Assembly: GCA_011959405.1 (NCBI GenBank) | Contig: BLLX01000005.1 | Coordinates: 1-63,432 of the forward strand | DNA from: Muribaculaceae bacterium | GTDB taxonomy: Bacteria; Bacteroidota; Bacteroidia; Bacteroidales; Muribaculaceae | Reading direction: 5' to 3' | DNA length: 63,432 nt | Part shown: positions 9,333 to 18,694 of the stretch, piece after piece | How the letters are laid out: each line of letters opens with the position of its first letter | Numbering within the stretch: position 1 is the first letter of the stretch | Program-made: the position numbers and the translations under genes | The notes under the pieces: generated by a model | Told to the model about the DNA's origin: nothing | The model's input: only the letters and a program-made list of their open reading frames with translations | Database searches by the model: none

Positions 9333-11285
9333 TTAGAACGGATTAAGTTTCTTGAGCATTCGCAGTGTGCGCAGCACTCCTGCTATATTTGTGGCATGGC
9401 TGATCGTGCCGCGGCCGTTGAACGGCGGATTGGCGTCGTAGAGCTGTGACAGGGAGCCTATACATCCCTGGCTCATTTCGTCTTCAAAGCCGATGAGCAT
9501 ACGGTCTATGTAGCTCACTCCGCTGAGTCCGAACACACGTATGTATGCGTCGGCATAGAAACTGATGAGCCATGGACGCGACGGTCCGTTGTGCATGGCC
9601 AGTTCCCGTTCTTCGGGCGATCCTACGTAGAAGGGGCGGTAGCCGTAGCTTTTAGGCGACAGTGTGCGCAGTCCTTTCGGTGTGAGCAGTTCGCGGGTGA
9701 CCACGTCCAGCACTCCTTTGCGCTGGCGTCTGTCGAGCGGCGAGTAGTCGAGCCCTATGGCTATGGCCATGTTGGGACGTACGGAAGGGTCCGAATACGA
9801 ACCGTTGACAAAGTCGTAAAGATAGCCGTAGCCGTTGAGGAATGTGTCGATAAACGGCTGCTTCATCTTTTCGGCTTGTGCGGTCCACCGTGCGCGTGCG
9901 TCTTCCAGACCGGGGTTGCCCTCGGCCAGCGATGCGCCGAAAAGCAGCGCGTTATACATCAGCGCGTTGTTTTCCACAAGAAGGCCGGTGCGCGGGTTCA
10001 CGGGTTTTCCTCCAACCTGTGAATACATCCATGACGCGGCTTGGGTCTCGCCGTTGGAACTGATAAGGCCGGTTGTGCCGTCTACGTATATGTTGGGGTG
10101 CCTTCCGTCAAGAATGTAGTCCAGCACACGTGCGGTGAATTCGGTGTAGTGTGTTCTGGCGCTGTCGAGTCCTATGGCTTTGGCATATTGCTGTATGCTC
10201 CACAAGGCCCACAGCGGTATGTCAGGCTGCTCGATGCCAAGTATGGTCCGGTCTGTCTCGCCGGTGTCCATGAATCGCTCGAGAGCACGGTTGGCTGTGG
10301 ATGTGATCGCTTCGAAATCCTTAGGATGATCTATTGCGAGGGTATTGCCTGGGAGCGACATATATGTGTTGCGGGCCAGAACTTTTCCCCACGGATAGCC
10401 TGACAGCATGTATTCGTTTTTGCCGTTCTTTATGTAGAACTGCTTGGCCGAATTTTTCAGGCAGTTGTAGAAACTGCTGCGTGGGGTACGGGCCTTTACC
10501 TCTTCCTCATACATTCGGGTGAGAGATCTGGGGCTTACCTCGCTGAGTCCGGCTGAAAACACAATGCTTTCGCCTTTTTTGATAGGGATGGAGAAATATC
10601 CGGGCACCCAGAGGTCTTCAGTGTAGGGAACGCCGCGTTCAAGATCTTTCACGTATTCTATGCCGTTATACCAGTGTGGGTCATATACCCATTCGGGCTT
10701 ACGGTTGAACTGCATGTACATGCGTGGATAATCCGGATACAGGCAGCAACTGACACCGTTTTTGCATTCGGGACACTGGCTGTTGATGGCTCCGTTCTGC
10801 TGTACCAGAGAATTCACCTCTCTGAACGCAAGGAAAGGACGGAATTGCAGTGTGGTGGCCGAATGCGCTTCGACGAGCGTATAGCGGATCAGAATGCGGT
10901 TTTCGTCGGATATGAAGATTTTTTCCTTGGTGAGGATCACACCTCCCACACGGTATGTGGTGCGTGGCACGCTTTCGCAGTCAAATTCGCGGATATATTT
11001 GTGCCCTTTTGGATTGTAGACTCCGCCGCTGTAGCGGTGCAGGCCAAGATTGAACGGTGCTCCGTGCTGTATTACGGTCTCGTCCAATGATGACAGTAAC
11101 ACGTAGCTGCCGGTCGGGTCCAATTCAGGAACAGGTACCACCAGCAGGCCGTGTTGTTTGCGAGTGTTGCAGTCTACTACCGTCGTACAGTGATAAGCTC
11201 CGGTTTGATTGGTGCGGAGCATTTCTTTTGCAAGGGATTGCTCCAGGTTGATCATCAGGCTCTTATCAAATTTTAAGTAGCTCAT
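9333..11285 (-). CDS. Glycogen debranching enzyme (amylo-alpha-1,6-glucosidase)
   Basis: First gene of the glycogen operon. It should remove alpha-1,6-linked branch residues of glycogen in the cytoplasm. The N-terminal half (about 20-290) is the bacterial debranching N-terminal beta domain; the C-terminal half is an (alpha/alpha)6-type glucosidase domain with the typical block DGTTGLISSNGETQAASWM followed by NPRTGLLVENNALMYNAL. Length 650 is typical. The ATG at 11285 fits the family N-terminus. Downstream come the GT4 and GH57 genes, so synthesis and trimming of storage glucan are probably coordinated. Confidence 0.92.
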   Translation of the reverse strand: MSYLKFDKSLMINLEQSLAKEMLRTNQTGAYHCTTVVDCNTRKQHGLLVVPVPELDPTGSYVLLSSLDETVIQHGAPFNLGLHRYSGGVYNPKGHKYIREFDCESVPRTTYRVGGVILTKEKIFISDENRILIRYTLVEAHSATTLQFRPFLAFREVNSLVQQNGAINSQCPECKNGVSCCLYPDYPRMYMQFNRKPEWVYDPHWYNGIEYVKDLERGVPYTEDLWVPGYFSIPIKKGESIVFSAGLSEVSPRSLTRMYEEEVKARTPRSSFYNCLKNSAKQFYIKNGKNEYMLSGYPWGKVLARNTYMSLPGNTLAIDHPKDFEAITSTANRALERFMDTGETDRTILGIEQPDIPLWALWSIQQYAKAIGLDSARTHYTEFTARVLDYILDGRHPNIYVDGTTGLISSNGETQAASWMYSQVGGKPVNPRTGLLVENNALMYNALLFGASLAEGNPGLEDARARWTAQAEKMKQPFIDTFLNGYGYLYDFVNGSYSDPSVRPNMAIAIGLDYSPLDRRQRKGVLDVVTRELLTPKGLRTLSPKSYGYRPFYVGSPEERELAMHNGPSRPWLISFYADAYIRVFGLSGVSYIDRMLIGFEDEMSQGCIGSLSQLYDANPPFNGRGTISHATNIAGVLRTLRMLKKLNPF

Positions 11286-11353
11286 TGTATATTTTGGAAT
11301 GTTGTTTGATTATATTTCTCGAAAATCGTCTTGTTTTGGGGGTTGATTAGCCA

Positions 11354-11385
11354 CGAAAGTAGTTTTTTTCAATGTAATAAACAAC
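11354..11385 (-). promoter_or_regulatory. Probable promoter of the glycogen operon
   Basis: The minus strand shows TACTTTCG (11354-11361), one base off TAnnTTTG, with GTTG 20 bases upstream (11382-11385). The leader before the ATG at 11285 would be about 60 bases and AT-rich. Confidence 0.4.
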
Positions 11386-11429
11386 AAACATGCTGCATAA
11401 CATATGAAGAATACGGATGTTTACAGGGG

Positions 11430-13403
11430 TCAGCGCACTATGATCTCATCAATGAATATCACACCTTTGGCGGCAGTGGCGCGATAGCGCACATAGCGTG
11501 CGGTTGCCGAGCCTTTCCATCCGAAATCGCGGAAACTTACTTCGGTGTCAGCGATTTGTGTGTGATTTATACTCGTGAGTTCTGTGAGATCGTCAGGATC
11601 ATTTCCGGCGTATATCGTCACATGTTCCGGAAACCACACGTCAGGTCCGCATATCTGCATGAATGTGGCAGAGATTTCTTGTATTGGTGTTTCCGCGCCA
11701 AGGTCGATGAGCACGTCGACACGCTCGTCTGAATCGGCAGAGAGGAAGCCCTGCCAGAGTCGGTCGCTGTAGTTCCATCCGCCGCGCAGACCGTCGACGA
11801 GTGTCGAGTCTCCTCCTGCGGGATAGTTTTTCCAATAAGGGGAAAGATATGTGACTTTTTTCCCTTTTGCCAGATGATCCACCGGCGTTTGGGCTTCAGG
11901 GCGGTTGCCCACTTCGGTGTTAAGGTCGAATACGGTGAATCCCTCCGTTCTCATACGCTCGGATTCCGATATGGCCCTGCGCCTGAAATCGTCAGCGTTT
12001 TTCCGTTCTGCCGGAGTCCATGCGGTTTCTGCGACTGCCAGCATACGGGGGTAGAGCATGTATTCGGCATGTGAGTCTGTGGGTATGTATTCACACCACA
12101 GATTGCCTTGAAAGCCTACTGCTGCAGGATCGGGGTCATAGTCGTAGAGAGTAGACAGAGACGTGTAGCCGCCTATGGCTTCGGGCTGGGTGGACGGTGC
12201 GTCCTGATATGAGTCCAGATAGCAGTATCGTCCGGGTGAGAGGATCACGGGAAGTGATACGGATGAGGGTTCGGTGCCACGCCATGACATGATCACGGCA
12301 GATTCCGACGGTCCGTCCCCTTCGAGCGCGTCGTCCCACACTATAGCTTTCCGCCCTTTGCTGGAAAGGTAGTCCTGTATGCGTCTGATGAAATATGACT
12401 GCAGGTGTTCGGGTGATGCAAGGCCTTCGTCGGCCATGCGTTTACGGCAAGCGTCGCATTCGGTCCATTGCCCTTTGGGGGCTTCGTCGCCGCCTATGTG
12501 GATGTATTCGCTCGGGAATATTTCAAGTACTTCGTCGAGAAGTTCCTGAATGAATTCAAACGTAGCTTCGCTGCCGGCACAGAAATTCGAACAACCTTTG
12601 TCGGTGTGTGTGCATGACAGCATGGGATATGCGGCAAACACCTCTTCAGAGTGCGACGGCATTTCCACTTCCGGAATCACCGTAATGTACCTGTCGGCGG
12701 CGTAGTCCACTATCTCCTTGAGTTCCTCTTTGGTCAGAAATCCGCCGTGGGTGCCACCGTAGAGGTTTCCTCCCGCGTTCCATTCTTTCCATGTTTCCTC
12801 CGGACGCCATGAAGCCACGGTGTTCAGTCTGGGGTATTTCTCGCTCTCTATGCGCCAGCCTGCGGCATCGGTCAGGTGCAGGTGAAGCCGGTTGAGGTTT
12901 AGCCGCTCCATTGCCCTGATCTGTTTTAATATGAATTCTTTGTCGCGTGGATGGCGGCTTATGTCGAGCATCATTCCGCGGTAGGCGAATCTGGGAGAGT
13001 CGCTGATGCTGAGTGCCGGTATGCTTTTGCTGTAATCGTCGCGCAGATCCATCAGCGTCTGGATTCCGTAGAATAGGCCGGCACCTGAAGACGCGGAAAT
13101 GCTCACGCCTTTGTTGTTTACGTGGAGATTGTATGCTTCGTGGCCAAGTTGCTGATCTATGGACAGCGATACTTGTGCTTTCTTTTTGGTCGGAACTACG
13201 GTGAAGTCATGAGCAGACATGTATTCGGCAAGCCGGATGCTGTCCGATGATTCTGCGCCGATGATTCTGACGGTGGTCTCTTTGCCGAGTTTCAGCGGTT
13301 TGGCGTTTTCAATAAAAGAGATTGACGATGGCTGAGGGGTGATCGCTGACGCGCTCAGCGCCGCCATTGCGAAAACAGTTGCTATAAGATTATTTTTTTT
13401 CAT
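11430..13403 (-). CDS. GH20 beta-N-acetylhexosaminidase with C-terminal discoidin-like domain
   Basis: Exported exo-hexosaminidase. Signal peptide MKKNNLIATVFAMAALSASA, GH20 N-terminal domain (about 22-140), catalytic barrel (about 145-480) with HIGGDEAPKGQW carrying the Asp-Glu pair, then a C-terminal F5/8 type C-like beta-sandwich (about 520-657) that may bind glycan. I use the ATG at 13403; a TTG two codons upstream is less likely. The start overlaps the end of the glycosyltransferase gene by 14 bases, so it is probably the last gene of the run starting with the ROK kinase. Unlike the GH20 at 55-3558, the end of this protein does not look like a type IX tail. No terminator hairpin is visible after it. 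Confidence 0.92.
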   Translation of the reverse strand: MKKNNLIATVFAMAALSASAITPQPSSISFIENAKPLKLGKETTVRIIGAESSDSIRLAEYMSAHDFTVVPTKKKAQVSLSIDQQLGHEAYNLHVNNKGVSISASSGAGLFYGIQTLMDLRDDYSKSIPALSISDSPRFAYRGMMLDISRHPRDKEFILKQIRAMERLNLNRLHLHLTDAAGWRIESEKYPRLNTVASWRPEETWKEWNAGGNLYGGTHGGFLTKEELKEIVDYAADRYITVIPEVEMPSHSEEVFAAYPMLSCTHTDKGCSNFCAGSEATFEFIQELLDEVLEIFPSEYIHIGGDEAPKGQWTECDACRKRMADEGLASPEHLQSYFIRRIQDYLSSKGRKAIVWDDALEGDGPSESAVIMSWRGTEPSSVSLPVILSPGRYCYLDSYQDAPSTQPEAIGGYTSLSTLYDYDPDPAAVGFQGNLWCEYIPTDSHAEYMLYPRMLAVAETAWTPAERKNADDFRRRAISESERMRTEGFTVFDLNTEVGNRPEAQTPVDHLAKGKKVTYLSPYWKNYPAGGDSTLVDGLRGGWNYSDRLWQGFLSADSDERVDVLIDLGAETPIQEISATFMQICGPDVWFPEHVTIYAGNDPDDLTELTSINHTQIADTEVSFRDFGWKGSATARYVRYRATAAKGVIFIDEIIVR

Positions 13404-14553
13404 TGACAATGCGGTCTATTATTTTGAGATATTGTTGTCCTATATGGTCGGCGCTGAATTTTTGTGCGGCGGATTCATGCAATAATTCCGGTTGAATATC
13501 CGATTTCAGTGCCCAGCGCAGACCTCGGGCCAGATCGGATGTGTCAGGGTATTTGGCCAGATAGCCTGTATGCAGGTGCTCGATGATGTCTGTCTGCCCG
13601 CCTTGGTTGAAGGATACCGGGACAGCTCCGGCAGCCATGCCCTCGATCAGCGTATTGCCTGACGTCTCGTAATGCGAGGAATTGAGCACAACCGACGCAC
13701 GGGCGTAGAGACGCCGCAGGTCGTTGCCAGCTATCTGACCCCGCCATTTATACGGTATGCGTAGACGCCGCAGTAGATTGGGATTGCGTATAGCGCCGAA
13801 AAACTCTGCCGAACATCTCACCCCTTCGTCATAGACGGAATTGAGAGCATCGATGGCCATGTCGAGACCTTTTATGGGGTCATCGAGCCGGGCAGCTCCC
13901 ATCACCACTATGTTTTCCTCGCCCGCTTTTGCCCGGTAGTCGTCGACCGGATGCGGATTTGAAATTACATGAACAGGCATTTTGCCCAGCAGGGAACTGG
14001 CTGCAGCCTGATCGGCAAGCCATCGGCTTACGGCAACGAAGTGAATGGGGACGGATTTGTATAATCCGTTTTTTTTCTGCCAGATTTTGTGAGAAAGATC
14101 GTTCTTTCGGTGAGCCGGACCGTGGATGAACCGGCAGTTGCCGCACTGTTCATGGAAATTACGGCATCCGAGTGCGTGATGGCATATACCGGTCATGCAC
14201 CACATATCGTGCATGGTCCATATCACAGGCTTGCCCAGTCGGGCTATCTCGCCGAGGGATAAAAATCCCTGGTTGATCCATCCGAGAAGGATCACATCCG
14301 CTTCGCGTACATCGGGATGCTCCGCGACGGACTTCCCGAACCTTGCGGTCGATACTTTGAAAAGGTCTTTTCTGCTGAATCCGTTGCGCATGAATATCTC
14401 CACGCGTTCAGGCAGGAACGTGGTCAGTTTTGTCCCTGAGAATGTCAGCATTTTCACATCCTGTCCGAGCGAGCGCAAGGAGATGGCAAGGCGCGACGAC
14501 GCTATTGCCGCGCCGCCGGATTCGGACGATGTGGAGAGTATCACGATTTTCAT
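13390..14553 (-). CDS. GT4 family glycosyltransferase
   Basis: Probably adds a sugar to a surface polysaccharide intermediate. The first residues, MKIVILSTSSESGGAAIAS, are the Rossmann strand and acceptor loop of GT-B enzymes; HYETSGNTLIEGMAAG is the C-terminal nucleotide-sugar motif. A cysteine-rich stretch (CMTGICHHALGC...CGNC, about residues 130-150) is shared with some Bacteroidales capsule transferases. The ATG at 14553 overlaps the stop of the flippase gene in ATGA, which decides the start and implies translational coupling; the frame is open further upstream but that sequence lies inside the flippase gene. Length 387. Donor and acceptor are unknown. Confidence 0.85.
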   Translation of the reverse strand: MKIVILSTSSESGGAAIASSRLAISLRSLGQDVKMLTFSGTKLTTFLPERVEIFMRNGFSRKDLFKVSTARFGKSVAEHPDVREADVILLGWINQGFLSLGEIARLGKPVIWTMHDMWCMTGICHHALGCRNFHEQCGNCRFIHGPAHRKNDLSHKIWQKKNGLYKSVPIHFVAVSRWLADQAAASSLLGKMPVHVISNPHPVDDYRAKAGEENIVVMGAARLDDPIKGLDMAIDALNSVYDEGVRCSAEFFGAIRNPNLLRRLRIPYKWRGQIAGNDLRRLYARASVVLNSSHYETSGNTLIEGMAAGAVPVSFNQGGQTDIIEHLHTGYLAKYPDTSDLARGLRWALKSDIQPELLHESAAQKFSADHIGQQYLKIIDRIVNEKK

Positions 14554-15983
14554 TTGTGTGGAAGCGGAATATGTTCGAATCGGACCACTGCGGCAATGTA
14601 GATAAGAAGCAGAGGTGTGCGGGCTGCCATGTCGAGCCAAGCCGAACCTGTGTCGATGGCAGAGCCTGCCACATACAGGATCATGGCAAACAGAAAGTAT
14701 GCGAGAATTCTTTTCACAGGGTAGCGCAACGGATGTTTGGCGCGGCCTACGAAATAGCTCGTCACCATCATGACGCCGTAGCAGGCAAATGCCGCCCATG
14801 CGCATCCCATGTATCCTATGCGAGGTACCAGAATGATGTTCAGAGCTATCGTTATGGCTAAGCCGATAAGGGAGAACCATGTGCCCCAGATTGTTCTGTC
14901 GGTCAGTTTATACCACAGCGAGAGGTTGAAAAAGACCCCGAAAAACAGATCGGCTATCATGACCACCGGCACGCATTGCAGTCCGTTCCAATAGGCCGGA
15001 GCGATGAAATGGCGCAGAATATCCATATAGAACATCACGGTCAGGAATATCACCAGCCCGAACACCACGAAATATTTCATCGCCGAGGAGTAGGCGTCGA
15101 GTTTGTCTCCTCCTTTGCGGCGGTTTTGCGCGAATATGAACGGCTCGTATGCAAACCGGAATGCCTGGGTGAACATCATCACCACCAATGCCACCTTGCA
15201 GCATGCTCCGTATATGCCGAGTTGAGACATGGCTACGGCCTTGTCTGCGACAAGATACGGATAGAGTATTTTGTCGAGATTCTGGTTCATGATTCCTGCA
15301 ATGCCGAGCACAAGAAGGGGCAGGGAGTAGACAAGCATCTCCTTGAGCAGCTTAGGGTCAAGACGGTATTTGAATCCGGTTAGTTGCGGCAACAGCAACG
15401 GCAGCATCAGCAGAGAGCTGATGAGATTGGCAAAGAAAATGTATCCCACTCCCAGCGACGGGTCATACAAGACGAAGAAAAACAGCAGGTTCAATCCGAT
15501 GTTCAGCCCTATGTTGACACACCGTAGCATGGCGAAACGCATAGGTCGCTTCTGATAGCGAAGATAGCTGAACGGAATGGCCATAAATGCGTCTGCGGCA
15601 ACAGCCACACCCATCATGGCTATGTATGACGGATGGTCTGCACAGTCAAGCGCGCGGCTTATGGGGGTCAGAAATATGAACAGTAAGATGATGAATGCAG
15701 TGGAAGTGGCGGCCAAAGATATGAGTGAGGTGGAATAGACCGTCATCGGATCTTTACACTTCTCATGGTTTATGAAACGGAAAAAGCCCGTTTCCATGCC
15801 GTAAGTGAGAATTATGAGCAACAGCGCGACGTAGGCATAGACGTTGGTTACTATGCCGTATTGTCCTGTGGCGAGTTTTGCCGTGTACAACGGCACCAGC
15901 AGCCAGTTGAGAAACCGGCCGACGATGGAACTCAAGCCGTATATTACCGTGTCTTTGGCCAGTGATTTTACTTCTCCTGCCAT
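14550..15983 (-). CDS. Polysaccharide flippase (Wzx-like, MATE/MOP superfamily)
   Basis: Integral membrane protein of about 12-14 helices, predicted to flip lipid-linked sugar intermediates across the inner membrane. It begins MAGEVKSLAKDTVIYGLSSIVGRF, the usual amphipathic start of this family, at the ATG at 15983, 22 bases after the ruvB stop. Length 477 is normal. It sits between ruvB and a coupled GT4 gene, a position also familiar in Bacteroides. No polymerase or full polysaccharide cluster surrounds it, so the exported glycan cannot be named. Confidence 0.85.
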   Translation of the reverse strand: MAGEVKSLAKDTVIYGLSSIVGRFLNWLLVPLYTAKLATGQYGIVTNVYAYVALLLIILTYGMETGFFRFINHEKCKDPMTVYSTSLISLAATSTAFIILLFIFLTPISRALDCADHPSYIAMMGVAVAADAFMAIPFSYLRYQKRPMRFAMLRCVNIGLNIGLNLLFFFVLYDPSLGVGYIFFANLISSLLMLPLLLPQLTGFKYRLDPKLLKEMLVYSLPLLVLGIAGIMNQNLDKILYPYLVADKAVAMSQLGIYGACCKVALVVMMFTQAFRFAYEPFIFAQNRRKGGDKLDAYSSAMKYFVVFGLVIFLTVMFYMDILRHFIAPAYWNGLQCVPVVMIADLFFGVFFNLSLWYKLTDRTIWGTWFSLIGLAITIALNIILVPRIGYMGCAWAAFACYGVMMVTSYFVGRAKHPLRYPVKRILAYFLFAMILYVAGSAIDTGSAWLDMAARTPLLLIYIAAVVRFEHIPLPHK

Positions 15984-16005
15984 GGCATGGGTGAATTGTT
16001 GTTTT

Positions 16006-17052
16006 TTAGCTGAAAAGAGTCGGTTCTGATGACAGAGGTGTGCGTCCGAGGTGAGTGTAGGCAAGCATTGTCACCTCACGTCCTCTCGGAGTACGTTTTA
16101 TAAAACCTTCCTTGATAAGGAAAGGTTCATAGACTTCCTCGACAGTGCCAGGATCCTCACCGATGGCAGTGGCTATCGTAGTCAGGCCAACTGGACCTCC
16201 GCCAAATTTATCAATGATAGTGCGCAGCAGTTTGTTGTCAATCTCGTCAAGGCCGTATCGGTCTATATTGAGGGCTTCGAGTGCATACCGGGCTATTTCC
16301 GGATCTATTTTCCCTGATCCTTTGACCTGGGCAAAATCGCGCACACGCCGCAGCAGGGCGTTGGAGATGCGTGGTGTGCCGCGGCTGCGCAGCGCTATTT
16401 CATGGGCTGCTTCCGCCGAACAGCCGATGCCAAGCAGCTCGGCCGACCGGAGTATGATCCGTTCAAGCACTTCATGATCATAATATTCCAGATGGAAATT
16501 GATGCCGAAACGTGCGCGTAACGGAGCCGTGAGCAGTCCGCTGCGGGTAGTGGCCCCCACCAGTGTGAATGGCGACAGCGTGAGCTGCACGGTGCGAGCG
16601 CCCGGCCCTTTGTCGATCATTATGTCGATCTTATAGTCCTCCATGGCGGAATACAGATATTCCTCCACCACGGGACTTAGACGATGTATCTCGTCAATGA
16701 AAAGCACATCGTTTTCCTCAAGCGATGTCAGTATGCCTGCCAGATCGCCGGGTTTGTCGAGCACAGGTCCGGATGTCACTTTCATGCCTACACCCAGCTC
16801 ATTGGCGATGATGCCGCTGAGTGTGGTTTTGCCGAGACCGGGAGGACCGTGCAACAATGTATGGTCCAGAGCCTCTCCTCGCATACGGGCGGCCTGGACG
16901 AATATTTTCAGATTTTCTACAATTTTTTCCTGACCACTGAATGCACCGAACAGCGAGGGGCGGAGCGCCTTCTCGAAGTCGCGTTCCGTGTCGGAGTGCG
17001 GCCGGCGGGCTTCTGAACGTATGTCTATGTCATCGTCACTGTTTGCCGCCAT
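16006..17052 (-). CDS. ruvB: Holliday junction branch-migration ATPase RuvB
   Basis: Hexameric AAA+ motor that drives Holliday junction migration with RuvA. Visible motifs: N-terminal [15 protein letters not shown], Walker A GPPGLGKT, Walker B DEIHRL, sensor region GATTRSGLL and a C-terminal winged helix ending in the conserved [12 protein letters not shown]. Length 348 is standard. Its start overlaps the upstream DUF4254 gene by 17 bases. Confidence 0.97.
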   Translation of the reverse strand: MAANSDDDIDIRSEARRPHSDTERDFEKALRPSLFGAFSGQEKIVENLKIFVQAARMRGEALDHTLLHGPPGLGKTTLSGIIANELGVGMKVTSGPVLDKPGDLAGILTSLEENDVLFIDEIHRLSPVVEEYLYSAMEDYKIDIMIDKGPGARTVQLTLSPFTLVGATTRSGLLTAPLRARFGINFHLEYYDHEVLERIILRSAELLGIGCSAEAAHEIALRSRGTPRISNALLRRVRDFAQVKGSGKIDPEIARYALEALNIDRYGLDEIDNKLLRTIIDKFGGGPVGLTTIATAIGEDPGTVEEVYEPFLIKEGFIKRTPRGREVTMLAYTHLGRTPLSSEPTLFS

Positions 17053-17644
17053 AAAGCACTGGGTTGGTGTCCGGATCGTTGTACATCTTCATTTGCCGGT
17101 ACACCTTCATATACTTTTTGCCGGCGGCGATGTCGTCCAGAAGACGGTCTATTGCCGATATGAGGTCTGCACGCTGCTCGGTGAGCACATCCAGTTTGGC
17201 CGCGCATCTGGAACGATGGGCGCTGTCGGCGTCGTCGCGCGACGTCTCTGCCTGCATGTGGTAAATTTTGAGCGCGAGAATAGACAGGCGGTCAAGTGCC
17301 CATGCCGGGCTTTCGGTGTTGATGGTGGCGTCGGGCAGCGGGCTCACGTCGGCAAATTTAGAGCGGAAGAATGTGTCGAGTTCCTCCACCATGTCTGTGC
17401 GGTCCTGATTGGATTTGTCTATGCGGCGTTTTATAGCCAATGCTTCCACCGGGTCGATGTCGGGGTCGCGGATTATGTCTTCAAGATGCCACTGGACGGC
17501 GTCAATGTAGTTTTTTGCCCATAGCACGGCTTCTATCGAACCCTCGGGATGAGGGTTCGATGAAGGTGCGTCAACGTGGTCGGCCACATGATATGAACTT
17601 GTGGCGTCACTGAATATATCGTAAGTTTTTTCTGCGAAAGTCAT
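17036..17644 (-). CDS. DUF4254 family protein
   Basis: Cytoplasmic, largely helical protein of 202 residues matching DUF4254, a Bacteroidetes family of unknown biochemical role. Recognisable features are [23 protein letters not shown], the [19 protein letters not shown] block and the C-terminal [24 protein letters not shown]. In other Bacteroidetes it often accompanies glycosyltransferase genes, which fits its position upstream of a flippase and a GT4 gene here. It starts 10 bases after the ROK kinase gene and its end overlaps ruvB by 17 bases. I assign no function. Confidence 0.85.
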   Translation of the reverse strand: MTFAEKTYDIFSDATSSYHVADHVDAPSSNPHPEGSIEAVLWAKNYIDAVQWHLEDIIRDPDIDPVEALAIKRRIDKSNQDRTDMVEELDTFFRSKFADVSPLPDATINTESPAWALDRLSILALKIYHMQAETSRDDADSAHRSRCAAKLDVLTEQRADLISAIDRLLDDIAAGKKYMKVYRQMKMYNDPDTNPVLYGGKQ

Positions 17645-17654
17645 CTAATTGAAA

Positions 17655-18629
17655 TCAGGCGGGTGTGGAGGGTTTTGCTTCCCAGCCGAGGGCGCTTGCG
17701 CCGAGCACGGCAGCATCAGCTTCTTTCAGTTCGGACAGCAGTATCCGTATCTTGCCTTTCTGGTAGCTGAGAAGGTTGGCTTCGAATGATTCCTTAAGCG
17801 GTTTCATGAGCATTTCTCCGCTCTTGGCCAGGCCTCCGAAGATTATGAAGGCCTCAGGCGATGTGAATGCCGCGAAGTCGGCCAGCATCTCGCCGAGAAT
17901 ACGCCCGGTGAATTCAAACACGCTGAGGGCAATGGCATCGCCTGCTTTGGCGGCGTCATATACGTCTTTTGATGTCAGTTCGTCAGAGGGAATGTTTCTC
18001 AGAAGCGACGGAACGGAAGCCTGCGCATCCAGAAATTCAAGCGCCGAACGCACCACTCCGGTTGCCGAGCAGTATGTTTCCAGGCAGCCTTTGCGGCTGC
18101 AGCCGCACGGACGTCCGCCGCGGCGTGCTATAGTATGTCCGAGTTCGCCGGCCATGCCGTCGGCTCCATAGATCATCTGTCCTCCGCATACGATTCCGGA
18201 GCCTACTCCGGTGCCGAGGGTGATCATAATGAAGTCTTTCATGCCACGGGCTGCGCCGTATGTCATTTCGCCGATGGCTGCGGCGTTGGCGTCATTGGTC
18301 ACGGCTACCGGAATGCCGAACTTCTCTTCCAGTGTGCGTCCCAGCGGCAACACGCCTTTCCATTGCAGATTTGCCGCGTCCTCGATGTTGCCTGTGTAGA
18401 AATTGGCGTTGGGGGCGCCGACTCCGATGCCGAAGATTTTGCCTACGGCGTCGTTGGCCACAAGCAGTTTTGTCACTTCTTCGTGAAGTTCGTTGATATA
18501 ATCGTTGAAGATTTCGTGCTTTTTGGTCTTGATGGCTCCTGATGCTATCACAGTGCCGCGGGCATCAACTATTCCATAGACGGTGTTGGTGCCTCCTATG
18601 TCAATGCCGAGAACATAAGGTTTGTTCAT
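17655..18629 (-). CDS. ROK family sugar kinase (glucokinase or GlcNAc kinase)
   Basis: Cytoplasmic ATP-dependent hexokinase of the ROK family. N-terminal phosphate loop GIDIGGTNTVYG, a second ATP-site block GTGVGSGIV, and the ROK zinc signature CGCSRKGCLE following HTIARRGGRP. Length 324 is typical for Bacteroidetes glucokinase. It begins the closely spaced minus-strand run that ends with a hexosaminidase, so GlcNAc as well as glucose is a reasonable substrate; sequence alone does not separate them. There are 65 bases between it and the upstream carboxynorspermidine synthase gene. Confidence 0.88.
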   Translation of the reverse strand: MNKPYVLGIDIGGTNTVYGIVDARGTVIASGAIKTKKHEIFNDYINELHEEVTKLLVANDAVGKIFGIGVGAPNANFYTGNIEDAANLQWKGVLPLGRTLEEKFGIPVAVTNDANAAAIGEMTYGAARGMKDFIMITLGTGVGSGIVCGGQMIYGADGMAGELGHTIARRGGRPCGCSRKGCLETYCSATGVVRSALEFLDAQASVPSLLRNIPSDELTSKDVYDAAKAGDAIALSVFEFTGRILGEMLADFAAFTSPEAFIIFGGLAKSGEMLMKPLKESFEANLLSYQKGKIRILLSELKEADAAVLGASALGWEAKPSTPA

Positions 18630-18694
18630 GGGGATCAGAAAAAGTTAAGAGTTATTGTTGCTATGATAGAGTTCTGGTAATACATAAACTCCGT

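Noticed and set aside
13390-14880. A longer glycosyltransferase starting at 14880
   Set aside because: The extra N-terminal residues come from the flippase gene read in another frame; the ATGA overlap at 14550-14553 marks the true start.
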